Shown here piece after piece: positions 38,191-49,331 of a stretch of 64,000 nucleotides of DNA. The position numbers were made by a program, and so were the translations under genes. The stretch spans positions 1 to 64,000 of the forward strand of contig CAVWSM010000008.1 of NCBI GenBank assembly GCA_963757805.1. Reading direction: 5' to 3'. This DNA comes from CAVWSM01 sp963757805. Lineage in GTDB: Bacteria; Actinomycetota; Actinomycetes; Jiangellales; Jiangellaceae. The notes beneath the pieces are model-generated. The model was given only the letters and a program-made list of their open reading frames with translations. It was not told the DNA's origin and made no database searches. How positions within the stretch are numbered: position 1 is the stretch's first letter; every line of letters starts with the position of its first letter.

Positions 38191-39560
38191 TGTCCGCTGC
38201 GACGTCGCACCTGCTCGCAGGGGTCTCGCCCGTGTCGCCGGCCGACGAGGTGGCCGGCTTCGGGGACGATCCATGGTGGCTCGTGCTCATCAAGGTGCTG
38301 GCCATCTTCGTCTTGCTGGTCCTCTTCACACTGTTCAACATCTGGTTCGAGCGCCGTGTCGTGGCGCGGATGCAGCAGCGGATCGGCCCCAACAAGCACG
38401 GCCCGTTCGGTCTGCTTCAGTCGCTCGCCGACGGCATCAAGCTGGCGCTCAAGGAAGACGTCACTCCCAAGGCGGCCGACAAGCTGGTCTTCGTCATCGC
38501 GCCGATCATCGCCGTGGTGCCCGCGTTCCTGACGTTTTCCGTGATCCCGCTCGGACCCGAGGTCTCGATCTTCGGCGAGACCACGCCGCTGCAGCTCACC
38601 GACATGTCTGTGGCCGTGCTGATCGTGCTGGCGTTCGCGTCGATCGGGGTCTACGGCATCGTGCTCGCCGGCTGGTCGTCGGGCTCGACCTACCCGTTGC
38701 TCGGCGGCCTGCGGTCGAGCGCCCAGGTCATCTCGTACGAAATCGCGATGGCCCTGTCGTTCGTTGCCGTGTTCCTCGAGGCCGGCACGATGTCGACCAG
38801 CGAGATCGTGGCCGAGCAGACCGATCTCTGGTTCGGCATCATGCTGATCCCGTCGTTCGTGATCTACCTGATCTCGATGGTGGGTGAGACCAACCGCGCG
38901 CCGTTCGACCTGCCGGAGGCTGAGGGCGAGCTCGTCGGCGGCTTCCACACCGAGTATTCCTCGCTGAAGTTCGCGCTCTTCTTCCTCGCCGAGTACATCA
39001 ACATGGTCAACGTCGCCGCACTCGCCACGACGTTGTTCCTCGGTGGTTGGCTGGCACCGTGGCCGCTGTCGGCCATCGACAACGGCGTGCTCAACACGGG
39101 CTGGTGGCCGGTCCTCTGGTTCCTCGCCAAGGTCCTTCTCATCGTGTTCGTCTTCATCTGGCTGCGCGGCACGCTCCCGCGGTTGCGCTACGACCAGTTC
39201 ATGTCGTTCGGCTGGAAGATCCTCATCCCCGTGGCGCTGGCCTGGATCGCCGTTTTCGCCGGGCTACGCGTCCTGCAGAACGAGGGCATCGAACGGCGCG
39301 AGCTGTTGATTGGCGCGGGCGTCCTCGCGGTCGTGGCCATCGTGCTCGCGCTGTTCGGCGGCGGCGGCGGTGGGCGCGAGGCGCCGGCGGCAGAGCCGGG
39401 GGTTCCGGCGGAGCCACGGGAGGGCGCGTTCGCCGCCTATCCGGTGCCGCCGCTGCCCGGCGAGGCTCCGCCCGAGCCGGTCGGCGCCACCACAGCCCGT
39501 ACAACGGGTCTCGCCGACACCAGCGACGACATCTTCACTGGGGAGGAACCCCGTGCCTAA
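38190..39560 (+). CDS. nuoH: NADH-quinone oxidoreductase subunit H
   Basis: This 456-residue membrane subunit forms part of the quinone chamber and proton path. FNIWFERRVVARMQQRIGPNKHGPFGLLQSLADGIKLALKED and ETNRAPFDLPEAEGELVGGFHTEYSSLKFALFFLAEY are the hallmark loops. The C-terminus extends about 60 residues beyond the membrane domain as a Pro-, Gly- and Ala-rich tail. It overlaps the nuoI start by 8 bp. Confidence 0.97.
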   Translation: MSAATSHLLAGVSPVSPADEVAGFGDDPWWLVLIKVLAIFVLLVLFTLFNIWFERRVVARMQQRIGPNKHGPFGLLQSLADGIKLALKEDVTPKAADKLVFVIAPIIAVVPAFLTFSVIPLGPEVSIFGETTPLQLTDMSVAVLIVLAFASIGVYGIVLAGWSSGSTYPLLGGLRSSAQVISYEIAMALSFVAVFLEAGTMSTSEIVAEQTDLWFGIMLIPSFVIYLISMVGETNRAPFDLPEAEGELVGGFHTEYSSLKFALFFLAEYINMVNVAALATTLFLGGWLAPWPLSAIDNGVLNTGWWPVLWFLAKVLLIVFVFIWLRGTLPRLRYDQFMSFGWKILIPVALAWIAVFAGLRVLQNEGIERRELLIGAGVLAVVAIVLALFGGGGGGREAPAAEPGVPAEPREGAFAAYPVPPLPGEAPPEPVGATTARTTGLADTSDDIFTGEEPRA

Positions 39561-40104
39561 GTGGCTCGACTCGGTCACCGCGCCCGTCGCGGGCTTCGGA
39601 GTCACCTTCCGGACCATGTTCAAGAAGGTGGTGACCGAGGACTATCCCGACGAGAAGCGGCCGACCGCACCGCGCTTCCACGGCCGCCACCAGCTCAACC
39701 GTCACCCCGATGGCCTGGAGAAGTGCGTCGGGTGCGAGTTGTGCGCGTGGGCCTGCCCGGCCGACGCGATCTACGTGGAGGGTGCGCCCAACACCGATGA
39801 CGAGCGTTTCTCGCCCGGTGAGCGCTATGGCCGCGTCTACCAGATCAACTACCTGCGCTGCATCCTGTGCGGGTTGTGCATCGAGGCCTGCCCGACCCGG
39901 GCGTTGACGATGACCAACGAGTACGAGCTCGCCGACGACACCCGCGAAAAGCTCATCTACGAGAAGCAGGACCTGATGGCCCCGCTGCTGCCAGGCATGG
40001 AGGAGCCTCCGCACCCGCTGCGGCTCGGCGACTCCGAGCGCGACTACTACCTTGGCGCGGGGCTGCGCCCGCAGTCCGGTGTGTCGAGCGAGGGGGCCAG
40101 GTGA
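39553..40104 (+). CDS. nuoI: NADH-quinone oxidoreductase subunit I
   Basis: The 183-residue subunit holds clusters N6a and N6b. The two motifs CVGCELCAWACP and CILCGLCIEACP are complete. The GTG at 39553 follows GGGGAGGA inside the end of nuoH and begins PKWLDSVTAPVAGFGVTFRTMFKK. Its stop overlaps the nuoJ GTG as GTGA. Confidence 0.97.
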   Translation: MPKWLDSVTAPVAGFGVTFRTMFKKVVTEDYPDEKRPTAPRFHGRHQLNRHPDGLEKCVGCELCAWACPADAIYVEGAPNTDDERFSPGERYGRVYQINYLRCILCGLCIEACPTRALTMTNEYELADDTREKLIYEKQDLMAPLLPGMEEPPHPLRLGDSERDYYLGAGLRPQSGVSSEGAR

Positions 40105-40883
40105 ACGGCGAGGCGTGGTTGTTCTGGATCGTCGCCATCATCTCGGTGGCCGGCGCTCTGGGGCTGGTCTTCGCGCGCAAGGCCGTGCACGGCGCCCTCT
40201 CGGTCGCAGTCACCATGATCGGGTTGGGTGTGCTCTACATCGCGCTCAACGCGCCGTTCCTCGGCGTCGTCCAGATCGTCGTCTACACCGGCGCGATCAT
40301 GATGGTGTTCCTCTTCGTGATCATGATCGTGGGCGTCGACGCCTCCGACTCGCGCATCGAGACCATTCGCGGTCAACGCGGCGCGGCGCTCTTCGGCGGG
40401 GCGGCGCTTGGCCTCCTGCTCGTGGTGGTGATCGGCCGTGCGGCGCTCCCGAACGACACGGGCCTCGACGGTGCCCAGCCTGACGGCAACATCTCGGCGA
40501 TTGCCGACGCGATTTTCACCCATTACGTCTGGGCCTTCGAGGTGGCGAGCGCGCTGCTCATCACCGCGGCGCTCGGCGCGATGCTGCTCGCCCACCGCGA
40601 GCGCATCGAGCGCCGGCCAACACAGCGTGAGCTGGCCGAGCGCCGGTTCCGCCCTGCCGACGGCGACTTCTCGATGGGGGCGGGCCCAGCCAATCCCGGC
40701 ATCTACGCGCGACACAACTCCGTCGCCACCCCCGGCCTGCTGCCCGACGGCTCGCCCAGCGAGATGACGATCTCACGCGTTGTGGCTGCCCGCGGCGCGG
40801 AGTCGTCGACCGAGGCCAGTCATGACATCGAGCACCTCCAGGCCGACGAGGAGAAGCACATGCTCGGTGGTGAGGAGCAGTGA
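40101..40883 (+). CDS. nuoJ: NADH-quinone oxidoreductase subunit J
   Basis: This five-helix membrane subunit is 260 residues long. The central motif GVVQIVVYTGAIMMVFLFVIMIVGVD is conserved. As in other actinobacteria, a soluble C-terminal tail of about 80 residues follows the last helix and is absent from E. coli NuoJ. The start overlaps the nuoI stop. Confidence 0.96.
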   Translation: MNGEAWLFWIVAIISVAGALGLVFARKAVHGALSVAVTMIGLGVLYIALNAPFLGVVQIVVYTGAIMMVFLFVIMIVGVDASDSRIETIRGQRGAALFGGAALGLLLVVVIGRAALPNDTGLDGAQPDGNISAIADAIFTHYVWAFEVASALLITAALGAMLLAHRERIERRPTQRELAERRFRPADGDFSMGAGPANPGIYARHNSVATPGLLPDGSPSEMTISRVVAARGAESSTEASHDIEHLQADEEKHMLGGEEQ

Positions 40884-41179
40884 GCGCAACTGCTTACGTT
40901 CTGCTCGCGACGGTGCTGTTCACCATCGGCGCGGTTGGCGTGCTCGTCCGACGCAACTCCCTTGTCGTCTTCCTGTGCATCGAGCTGATGCTCAACTCCG
41001 CCAACCTGGCGTTCGTCGCGTTCGCACGGATGCACGGCAACATCGATGGTCAGGTTATGGCGCTGTTCGTGCTGGTCGTCGCAGCCGCGGAGGTTGTCGT
41101 CGGGTTGGCCATCATTATGGCGATCTTCCGGACTCGCAGGACTGCGTCGATCGACGACGCCAGCCTGCTGAAGTACTGA
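40880..41179 (+). CDS. nuoK: NADH-quinone oxidoreductase subunit K
   Basis: This 99-residue three-helix subunit has the conserved membrane glutamates of the proton channel in VVFLCIELMLNSANLAFV and VAAAEVVVGLAIIMAIFR. The GTG start overlaps the nuoJ stop as GTGA. The length is exactly that expected for the family. Confidence 0.97.
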   Translation: MSATAYVLLATVLFTIGAVGVLVRRNSLVVFLCIELMLNSANLAFVAFARMHGNIDGQVMALFVLVVAAAEVVVGLAIIMAIFRTRRTASIDDASLLKY

Positions 41180-41190
41180 GGGGTTGACGG

Positions 41191-43125
41191 GTGACCACGA
41201 CCACGCTGCTCGCCGCGACCGTGCCGGCGGAGCCGGTGCAGTCGGCCGATGGGGTGTTCTCCCTCATGTGGCTGCTCATCGCGCTGCCGGCGATTGGTGC
41301 TGCGGTGCTGCTCCTCGGCGGCAGGGCCACCGATCGCTGGGGGCACCTGCTCGGCTGCTTCACGGTGCTGGCATCGTTCCTCCTCGGCGTCGTGATGTTC
41401 GGTGCCATGCTCGGCGAGGCTGCTGACGAGCGAGCTTTCGACCAGCATCTCTATACCTGGATCCAGGTCGGCGATTTCGACGTCAGCGTCGGACTGCTGC
41501 TCGACCAGCTCTCGATGGCATTCGTGCTGCTGATCACGGGCGTGGGTGGGCTCATCCACATCTACTCGATCGGCTATATGGCGCACGACGAGCGTCGACG
41601 GCGGTTCTTCGGCTACCTCAACCTGTTCGTCGCGGCGATGCTGCTGCTGGTGCTCGCCGACAACTACCTGGTGCTGTACGTGGGCTGGGAGGGCGTGGGC
41701 CTGGCCTCCTACCTGCTCATCGGCTTCTGGCAGCACAAGGACTCGGCGGCGGTGGCAGCCAAGAAGGCGTTCATCGTCAACCGGGTCGGCGATGCCGGCA
41801 TGTCGCTCGCGATCATGTCGATGTTCGTCGTCTTCGGCACGACTGCGTTCGCCGGCGTCTTCGCGGAGGCCGGCGAAGCCAGCCAGGGCTGGCTCATTTG
41901 GATCGGCTTCATGCTGTTGCTTGCGGCTTGCGGCAAGTCGGCCCAGTTCCCGCTGCAGTCCTGGTTGCTCGACGCGATGGAGGGTCCAACCCCCGTGTCG
42001 GCGCTCATCCACGCGGCGACGATGGTCACCGCCGGCGTCTACCTCATCACCCGATCCAACGTCATCTTCGACCTTTCTCCGGAGGCGGCGACCGGCGTCG
42101 TCGTGGTCGGCACGATCACCTTGCTGATGGGTGCGATCATCGGTTGCGCCAAGGACGACATCAAGAAGGCGCTGGCCGGCTCGACGATGAGCCAGATCGG
42201 CTACATGATGGTGGCCGCTGGGCTGGGTCCGGTCGGCTACGCGTTTGCGATCTTCCACCTGCTCACACACGGTTTCTTCAAGGCCAACCTGTTCCTTGGG
42301 GCCGGCTCGGTCATGCACGGCATGAACGACGAGGTCGACATGCGTAAGTACGGTGGGCTGGGCCGCTACATGCCCGTCACCTATGCGACCTTCGCGTTCG
42401 GCTATCTCGCCATCATCGGCATCCCGCCTTTCGCCGGGTTCTTCTCCAAGGACAGCATCATCGAGGCCGCGTTCAGCCAGACCTTCTTCGTAGGGTTATG
42501 CGCGCTGCTCGGCGCCGGCATCACCGCTTTCTACATGACCCGAGTCATGCTCATGACCTTCCTCGGGCAGCGACGGTGGGACGACAACCAGCACCCGCAC
42601 GAGTCGCCCCGCGTCATGACCTGGCCGCTCATCATCCTCGCGTTCCTGTCGCTGGTCGGTGGCGCGGCACTGCTCTACGTCGGCGGCGGCATCGTCGACT
42701 GGCTTGAGCCGGTTGTCGGCGAGGAACACGTCGAGCTCGGCATCCCGATCTGGGCGCTGACTCTCATCACGCTCGCGGTGGTGGCCATGGGTGTCCTGAT
42801 CGCGTTCCGCATGTACGGCGCGCAGTCGATCCCGCGGGTCGCACCTCGGGGCTCGTTCGTCACGGTCGCCGCCCGCAAGGACCTGTACGGCGACGCAGCC
42901 AACGAGGCGTTGCTCATGCGCCCCGGCCAGTACCTCACACGCACACTCGTCTACGTCGACAACAAGGGGGTCGACGGCGCGGTCAACGGATTGGCCGCCG
43001 GGATCGGCGGACTGTCCGGCCGGATGCGCAAGCTGCAGACCGGGTTCGCCCGTTCCTACGCACTCTCGATGCTCGGCGGCGCGCTGCTCGTCGTCGTAGC
43101 CATGCTGCTGGTGAGGATCTCGTGA
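41191..43125 (+). CDS. nuoL: NADH-quinone oxidoreductase subunit L
   Basis: The 644-residue distal antiporter-like subunit includes the long lateral helix at its C-terminal end. Key motifs are YVGWEGVGLASYLLIGFW, SWLLDAMEGPTPVSALIHAATMVTAGVYLI and HLLTHGFFKANLFLGAGSVMH, which carry the proton-path residues. It ends four bases inside nuoM. Confidence 0.98.
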   Translation: MTTTTLLAATVPAEPVQSADGVFSLMWLLIALPAIGAAVLLLGGRATDRWGHLLGCFTVLASFLLGVVMFGAMLGEAADERAFDQHLYTWIQVGDFDVSVGLLLDQLSMAFVLLITGVGGLIHIYSIGYMAHDERRRRFFGYLNLFVAAMLLLVLADNYLVLYVGWEGVGLASYLLIGFWQHKDSAAVAAKKAFIVNRVGDAGMSLAIMSMFVVFGTTAFAGVFAEAGEASQGWLIWIGFMLLLAACGKSAQFPLQSWLLDAMEGPTPVSALIHAATMVTAGVYLITRSNVIFDLSPEAATGVVVVGTITLLMGAIIGCAKDDIKKALAGSTMSQIGYMMVAAGLGPVGYAFAIFHLLTHGFFKANLFLGAGSVMHGMNDEVDMRKYGGLGRYMPVTYATFAFGYLAIIGIPPFAGFFSKDSIIEAAFSQTFFVGLCALLGAGITAFYMTRVMLMTFLGQRRWDDNQHPHESPRVMTWPLIILAFLSLVGGAALLYVGGGIVDWLEPVVGEEHVELGIPIWALTLITLAVVAMGVLIAFRMYGAQSIPRVAPRGSFVTVAARKDLYGDAANEALLMRPGQYLTRTLVYVDNKGVDGAVNGLAAGIGGLSGRMRKLQTGFARSYALSMLGGALLVVVAMLLVRIS

Positions 43126-44639
43126 CGTTTCCCTGGCTGACCGTCCTCGTCGCGGTGCCCGCCGTCGGCGCTTTCCTTGTTGCGCTGACGCCTACTGGAC
43201 GCGACCTGCTGGCCAAGCAGCTCGCCATTGTGGTCGGTCTTGCCACTCTGGCCGTCTCGATCGGCGCAGCGCTGCAGTTCGAGACCGGCGGCCCACAGTT
43301 CCAGCTCACAGACACGTGGACATGGATCGAGCCGATCGGCGTGCACTGGGCCGTCGGCATCGATGGTGTCGCGCTCGCCCTCGTTCTGCTCACGACGATC
43401 GTGACGCCGCTCGTGCTGGGCGCCATGTGGCACGAGGCCGACGGCCGTGGCAGTGTCAAGGGCTACTTCGCCCTGCTGCTCCTCGTCGAGGCGATGGTGC
43501 TGGGCGCCTTCGTCGCGGTCGACGTGCTGCTGTTCTACATCCTCTTCGAGGCGATGCTGATCCCGCTCTACTTCCTGGTGGGGCTCTACGGAGGACAGCG
43601 TCGGCAGTACGCAGCGGTCAAGTTCCTGCTCTACAACCTGTTCGGCGGGCTCATCATGCTCGCCGCCGTCATCGGCCTGTTCGTCCAGTCGTCGCGCGCG
43701 GGCAACCCGACCTTCCTGCTCACCGACCTCACCCAGCTCGACATCCCCGAGAGCACACAGGCGTGGCTGTTCCTCGGGTTCATGATCGCCTTCGCGATCA
43801 AGGCACCGTTGTTCCCCTTCCACACCTGGCTGCCCGACACTGCGGCCGAAGCCACACCGTCCAACGCCGCCTACCTGTCCGGGGTGGTGGACAAGGTCGG
43901 CACCTTCGGCATGATCCACCTGTGCCTGCCGCTGTTCCCCGACGCCGCCCGCACCTACGCACCGGTGCTCGTCACCCTGGCCGTGATCAGCATTCTCTAC
44001 GGTGCCCTGCTCGCGATCGGGCAGACCGATCTCAAGCGGCTCATCGCCTACGCGTCCATCTCGCACTTCGGCGCGATCGTGCTCGGCATCTTCGCCTTCA
44101 CGACCCAAGGGCAGTCGGGCGCCACGCTCTACATGGTCAACCACGGCCTGTCGACAGTGGCGCTGTTCTTCATCGTCGGGTTCCTCATCGTCCGGCGCGG
44201 CTCGTCGCTGATCGACGACTACGGCGGTGTGCAGAAGCCCGCGCCGATCCTCACCGGCGTCTTCCTGGTCGCCTGCCTGTCTACGCTTTCGCTGCCAGGA
44301 CTGTCGACATTCGTCAGCGAGTTCCTGGTGCTGGTCGGTACGTTCAGCCGCTACCGGGTCGCGGGCGGACTCGCCGTGCATCGGCATCGTGCTTGCCGCG
44401 ATCTACATCCTGTGGGCCTACCAGCGCACGATGACCGGCCCGGTCCGCCCGCAGACCGAAGGCTTCCCCGAGATCAACCGACGGGAGCTTGCCGTCGTGG
44501 CACCGCTGCTCGCGCTGATCATCGTGCTCGGCGTCTACCCCAAGCCGATCATCGACGTGATCAACCACGGCGTGATCCCGACCATGGAGCAGACAGGGCA
44601 GACCGATCCTGAACCGCTCGTCGCAGAGAGGACCGGCGA

Positions 44640-44643
<4 letters not shown>
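43122..44643 (+). CDS. nuoM: NADH-quinone oxidoreductase subunit M (one frame break)
   Basis: This antiporter-like subunit has FEAMLIPLYFLVGLYGG, FLGFMIAFAIKAPLFPFHTWLPDTAAEATPSNAAYLSGVVDKVGTFG and IAYASISHFGAIVLGIFAF. The frame changes once near 44377-44382. Before it the protein reads VGTFSRYRVAGGLAV; after it, in another frame, IGIVLAAIYILWAYQRTMTGPVRP and a normal end overlapping nuoN. Since loss of NuoM would disable complex I and both sides are perfectly conserved, the break is most likely a sequencing error. Confidence 0.95.
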
Positions 44644-46213
<1,570 letters not shown>

Positions 46214-46217
<4 letters not shown>

Positions 46218-47222
46218 GCAACGCCACCAGCGACCAGTCGGGGCTTGGGATCCCTGCGGTCGACCCGACGTTGGAGGCTGCCGTCCGTGCCGGGCTCGAG
46301 GAGGTCGAGCTGCAGCTGCGGGAGGCCGTGAAGAGCGAGGACGAGTTCGTCTCGGAGGTATCCCGGCACCTGCTCGACGCCGGCGGCAAGCGGTTTCGGC
46401 CGATGCTGGTCCTGCTCGCCGCTCAGCTCGGCGACGCCGAGGCGCCTGGCATCGTGCCGGCGGCCCTGGTCGTCGAGCTCACCCACGTGGCGACGCTCTA
46501 CCACGACGATGTCATGGACGAGGCCGCTCTTCGGCGCGGAGCACCGAGCGCCAACAGCCGCTGGGACAACAGTGTCGCCATCCTCACCGGTGACTACCTG
46601 TTCGCCAAGGCGTCCGAGATCGTGGCCGACCTCGGACCAGAAGCCGTACGGCTGCAGTCGCGCACCTTCCAGCGGCTGGTCACCGGGCAGCTGCGCGAAA
46701 CCATCGGGCCGGGCAGTGGCGACGAGCTCGAGCACTACCTGTCGGTGCTGTCGGACAAGACCGGTTCGCTCATCGCGACTTCCGCCAGGTTCGGCGCATG
46801 GCTGTCTGGCTCTGACGAGGACGTCGTCGACGCGGTGACGGCCTACGGCGAGCGCATCGGGGTGGCGTTCCAGCTCGCCGACGATCTGATCGACATCGCG
46901 CGCAACACCACTGAGTCGGGCAAGACACCCGGGCACCGACCTGCGTGAAGGCGTGCGCACCCTCCCCGTGCTGCTCGCGCTCCGGTCGGTTGATCCCGCT
47001 GACGAGCGCCTGCATCAGCTGCTCGCCGGCCCCCTCGACGCCGATGCCCGGCACGCCGAGGCATTGGCACTGCTGCGCGCGCACCCCGCTATGGCGCAGG
47101 CGCGCGGCGAGGTGCAGCGGTGGGCCGACGAGGCTCGAGCGCTCCTGGCGCCCGTGCCCGACGGCGCGGCGCGGCGGGCGCTGGAGTCGGTCTGCGATGC
47201 CGTCGTGACCCGTACGGGCTGA
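46214..47222 (+). CDS. Polyprenyl diphosphate synthase (one frame break)
   Basis: This trans-isoprenyl diphosphate synthase has the first Asp-rich motif in LYHDDVMDEAALRRGAPSAN and the second in FQLADDLIDIARNTTESGKTPG, with GGKRFRPMLVLLAAQLG near the start. The frame changes in the GGG at 46931-46933: one G fewer gives TPGTDLREGVRTLPVLLALR, the exact family motif, and about 335 residues. The GTG start overlaps the nuoN stop. It probably makes the octaprenyl- or nonaprenyl-length chain used by MenA; chain length cannot be read with confidence. Confidence 0.93.
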
Positions 47223-47237
47223 CGCGAGCGTCGGGTC

Positions 47238-47255
47238 GATCACGTTCACGTGATC
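47238..47255. promoter_or_regulatory. 18-bp dyad GATCACGT-TC-ACGTGATC
   Basis: Two perfect 8-bp arms with a two-base centre lie 15 bp after the prenyl synthase stop and about 135 bp before the GH15-like gene. This size and symmetry are typical of a dimeric regulator's operator; it could also end the nuo transcript as a small hairpin. Confidence 0.4.
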
Positions 47256-47389
47256 CACCCGGTCTGAGCGCGGCCTGCATACCTCGCACAGTCCGGGTAC
47301 GCCTAGGCACGTGGTCGCTCGGTTGGCAGCAACCCGGCGGCGGCGGTCTGAGAGAATCACTCGATCTTGCCCTGATTCCTGGAGTACGT

Positions 47390-48901
47390 ATGACGGCCGT
47401 TGAGCTTCGCGAGCGATCGGAGAGCGCACCAGTCGCGCCCCGTCGTCGCAAGCTTGGCCGTGCGGGACAGGTGGTGATCGTCTTGGTGGTCGTGGCGGCG
47501 CTCGTCGCGGGCGGGGCGTTCGCGTCCAGTCAGATTGCGCGCCCGCTACTGCCGCTCTATCCCGAGGGCATCGCCGCCGACGCTGACGGCAACGTGGTGG
47601 CACTGCCGGTCGGCGCGAGTGCAGATTTCATCCCGGGCACCAAACACCTTGTGGGCGACGAGGTCGGGGAGGCCGCGATTGAGGCGTCCCGTCGCTGGCT
47701 GGCGAGCGGGACAGTGCCCGGCGGCACCGACCTGGAACGCGAGCTGGCAGAGCAGGCGTTGCTCGACATGCGGTTGCTCACCAACCGCGACGGCGCCACC
47801 GTCGCAGCGTGGCGGACGGCCTGGCAGTACGTGTGGCCGCGGGACGCCGCGTTCGTCGTGACAGCCTTCGCGGCGACCGGGCACTTCAGCGAGGCGGCGG
47901 ACGTACTCAACTTCCTCTCCAGCGTGGCCAGCAGCAACGGCCTGTGGGAGGCGCGCTACCTCCCCGATGGCTCAGGGTTGACGCCTGACTGTCGGGTGAT
48001 GCAGTTCGACGGCGCTGGCTGGGTGCCGTGGGCGGTGTGGCAGTGGTACGTCGCCAGCGAGCAATCCCTTGGCGGCGCTTCCGACGTCGACCCCTACTGG
48101 CCGATGGTGTCGGCGACCGCCGACGCGATCGTTGCTGACATGGGAGTCGACGGCCTGCCTTCGCCGTCGTCCGACTACCTCGAGCATGCCGAGACGCGAC
48201 TCACGCTTGGCGTCGCGGCTCCTCTGCTGCTTGGGCTGCGATCGGCGGCCGACCTGGCGCACCGCACGGGTCGCACTGCCGAAGGCGCGCGGTGGGACGC
48301 GGCCGGACAGTTGCTGGCTGCGGCCATCCGAGAGAACTTCGGCCGGGTCAACTATTCGCGCTACTTGGCCTCGAACGGCCACGACGAGTGGCGCATCGGC
48401 GCCAACGGGTACCCGCAGCGGCCCGAGGTCCGCAGCAACGCCGACTCGGCGGTCACCTTCCTCGCGCCGCCGTTCGCACCCGAGAATGCCGACGTAATGC
48501 GTGCCGTCACGCGCACGCAGCGCACCCTGACGCTGCTGTCCGGCGGCATCAAGCCGGTCGAGCAGTGGCGCGACGACGGCGTTGCGTGGACACCGGAGAC
48601 GGCGCTGTTCGCACTCTCCGCGGCGGCGCGCGGCGACGATGCTGAGGCCCGCCGGCTACTCGCCTGGTTGGCGGAGCACCGCACCGCGTCGGGTGCGATC
48701 CCCGAGCAGGTTGGCCCGGCAGGTCAGCCGCTGTCGGCGGCCCCGCTCGCATGGAGCGAGGCCACCGTCTTGCTCACTGTGTTGGCGCTCGATGGCGTCG
48801 GCATCAGCACACCACCCGTACGCGGAGAGCCGGTCGACGCGCCGAAGCCGCAGGTCGAACCCCAGGATGCAGGCGACCCGAAGCGCGAGAACTGCGACTG
48901 A
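47390..48901 (+). CDS. Membrane-anchored GH15-like (glucoamylase-fold) protein
   Basis: The 503-residue product has an N-terminal basic segment and one membrane helix (VVIVLVVVAALVAGGAFA), then an (alpha/alpha)6-barrel-like domain. AWQYVWPRDAAFVVTAFAATGHFSEAADVLNFL, with its WPRD motif, and GVAWTPETALFALSAAARGD resemble glycoside hydrolase family 15. Catalytic acids cannot be assigned with certainty. It is probably exported and tethered outside the membrane, acting on an alpha-glucan or cell-surface glycan. The ATG at 47390 follows GGAG. Its terminator hairpin carries the attachment site of the downstream element. Confidence 0.82.
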   Translation: MTAVELRERSESAPVAPRRRKLGRAGQVVIVLVVVAALVAGGAFASSQIARPLLPLYPEGIAADADGNVVALPVGASADFIPGTKHLVGDEVGEAAIEASRRWLASGTVPGGTDLERELAEQALLDMRLLTNRDGATVAAWRTAWQYVWPRDAAFVVTAFAATGHFSEAADVLNFLSSVASSNGLWEARYLPDGSGLTPDCRVMQFDGAGWVPWAVWQWYVASEQSLGGASDVDPYWPMVSATADAIVADMGVDGLPSPSSDYLEHAETRLTLGVAAPLLLGLRSAADLAHRTGRTAEGARWDAAGQLLAAAIRENFGRVNYSRYLASNGHDEWRIGANGYPQRPEVRSNADSAVTFLAPPFAPENADVMRAVTRTQRTLTLLSGGIKPVEQWRDDGVAWTPETALFALSAAARGDDAEARRLLAWLAEHRTASGAIPEQVGPAGQPLSAAPLAWSEATVLLTVLALDGVGISTPPVRGEPVDAPKPQVEPQDAGDPKRENCD

Positions 48902-48911
48902 GCGAGTCCTG

Positions 48912-48938
48912 ATTGGCTGAGGGTGCCCCTGCGCCAAT
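48912..48938 (+). terminator. Terminator hairpin of the GH15-like gene, containing attL
   Basis: ATTGGC (48912-48917) and GCCAAT (48933-48938) form the base of a hairpin whose inner part pairs AGGG with CCCT. It begins 11 bp after the stop. A near-copy lies at 55564-55588 on the other side of the element. Confidence 0.6.
48919..48938. repeat. attL core repeat
   Basis: GAGGGTGCCCCTGCGCCAAT is repeated exactly at 55538-55557. Its centre (GGGTGCCC) is nearly palindromic, as expected around a serine-integrase crossover. Confidence 0.8.
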
Positions 48939-48948
48939 AGGCAGTTAG

Positions 48949-48960
48949 TGCATATAGGTG
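48949..48960. repeat. Left inverted arm inside the element
   Basis: TGCATATAGGTG here is exactly inverted at 55508-55519. In the circular form the two would flank the 20-bp core on both sides, about 10 and 18 bp away. This is how integrase-binding arms of an attP site would be arranged. Confidence 0.6.
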
Positions 48961-49004
48961 ACGTTGAGCTGGCAACGCTCTGAGCAGCGAGGATGCGCTC
49001 CCGA

Positions 49005-49041
49005 GTCGAGCTGAGCCGTTCGGTGTGTCGCTCAGCTCGAC
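49005..49041 (-). terminator. 11-bp stem-loop at the end of the 49032 gene
   Basis: GTCGAGCTGAG at 49005-49015 is inverted at 49031-49041. The stop codon of the minus-strand gene (49032-49034) lies in one arm. Part of this hairpin recurs at 49279-49302. Confidence 0.5.
49007..49030. repeat. 24-bp direct repeat, copy 1
   Basis: The 24 bases at 49007-49030 recur exactly at 49279-49302, each followed by CTCAGCT after zero or two further bases. The two copies bracket the small gene at 49032-49238. Confidence 0.65.
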
Positions 49042-49238
49042 ACGTCCCGACGATGATCAAGGACGTCGACCGCTTCGTCCACGAGCTCAGTCGCTCGTGC
49101 GAGCGCTGCCCACTCAGCTGGGCTGACGTCAAGCGGATCAACGTCGTGGTAGGCGTCTGCCAGCGCGACGAGCATCTGCGCTCCGTGCTTCAACTTCTCG
49201 GCTGCGGCACTCGTGGTGGCGGGGGCGTCATCGGTCAC
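49032..49238 (-). CDS. Small acidic protein of unknown function (element)
   Basis: This 68-residue acidic, helix-prone protein (EKLKHGAQMLVALADAYHDVD, EWAALARATELVDEAVDVL) is flanked by two copies of a 24-bp repeat. I do not recognise a family. Amino-acid composition is protein-like and the frame ends in a hairpin that would serve as its terminator. It may be a small regulator or antitoxin-like partner, but nothing in the sequence proves this. Confidence 0.4.
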   Translation of the reverse strand: MTDDAPATTSAAAEKLKHGAQMLVALADAYHDVDPLDVSPAEWAALARATELVDEAVDVLDHRRDVSS

Positions 49239-49278
49239 GCGGGCACGCTAGCGCTGCGGTGTCGACCGTGCTCGTCAT

Positions 49279-49302
49279 CGAGCTGAGCCGTTCGGTGTGT
49301 CG
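49279..49302. repeat. 24-bp direct repeat, copy 2
   Basis: This is an exact copy of 49007-49030, including the CTGAGCCGTTCGGTGTGTCG part. It lies just upstream of the plus-strand ORF pair at 49332 and 49517 and may hold a shared regulatory site. Confidence 0.65.
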
Positions 49303-49331
49303 CGCTCAGCTGCGCTCGATAGGTTTCGATC

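Noticed and set aside
35425..38274. A 949-codon open frame on the minus strand opposite nuoG
   Set aside because: It is a shadow of the nuoG coding frame in G+C-rich DNA: arginine-, glutamate- and glycine-rich low-information sequence, no family motif, and a perfectly conserved nuoG on the other strand.
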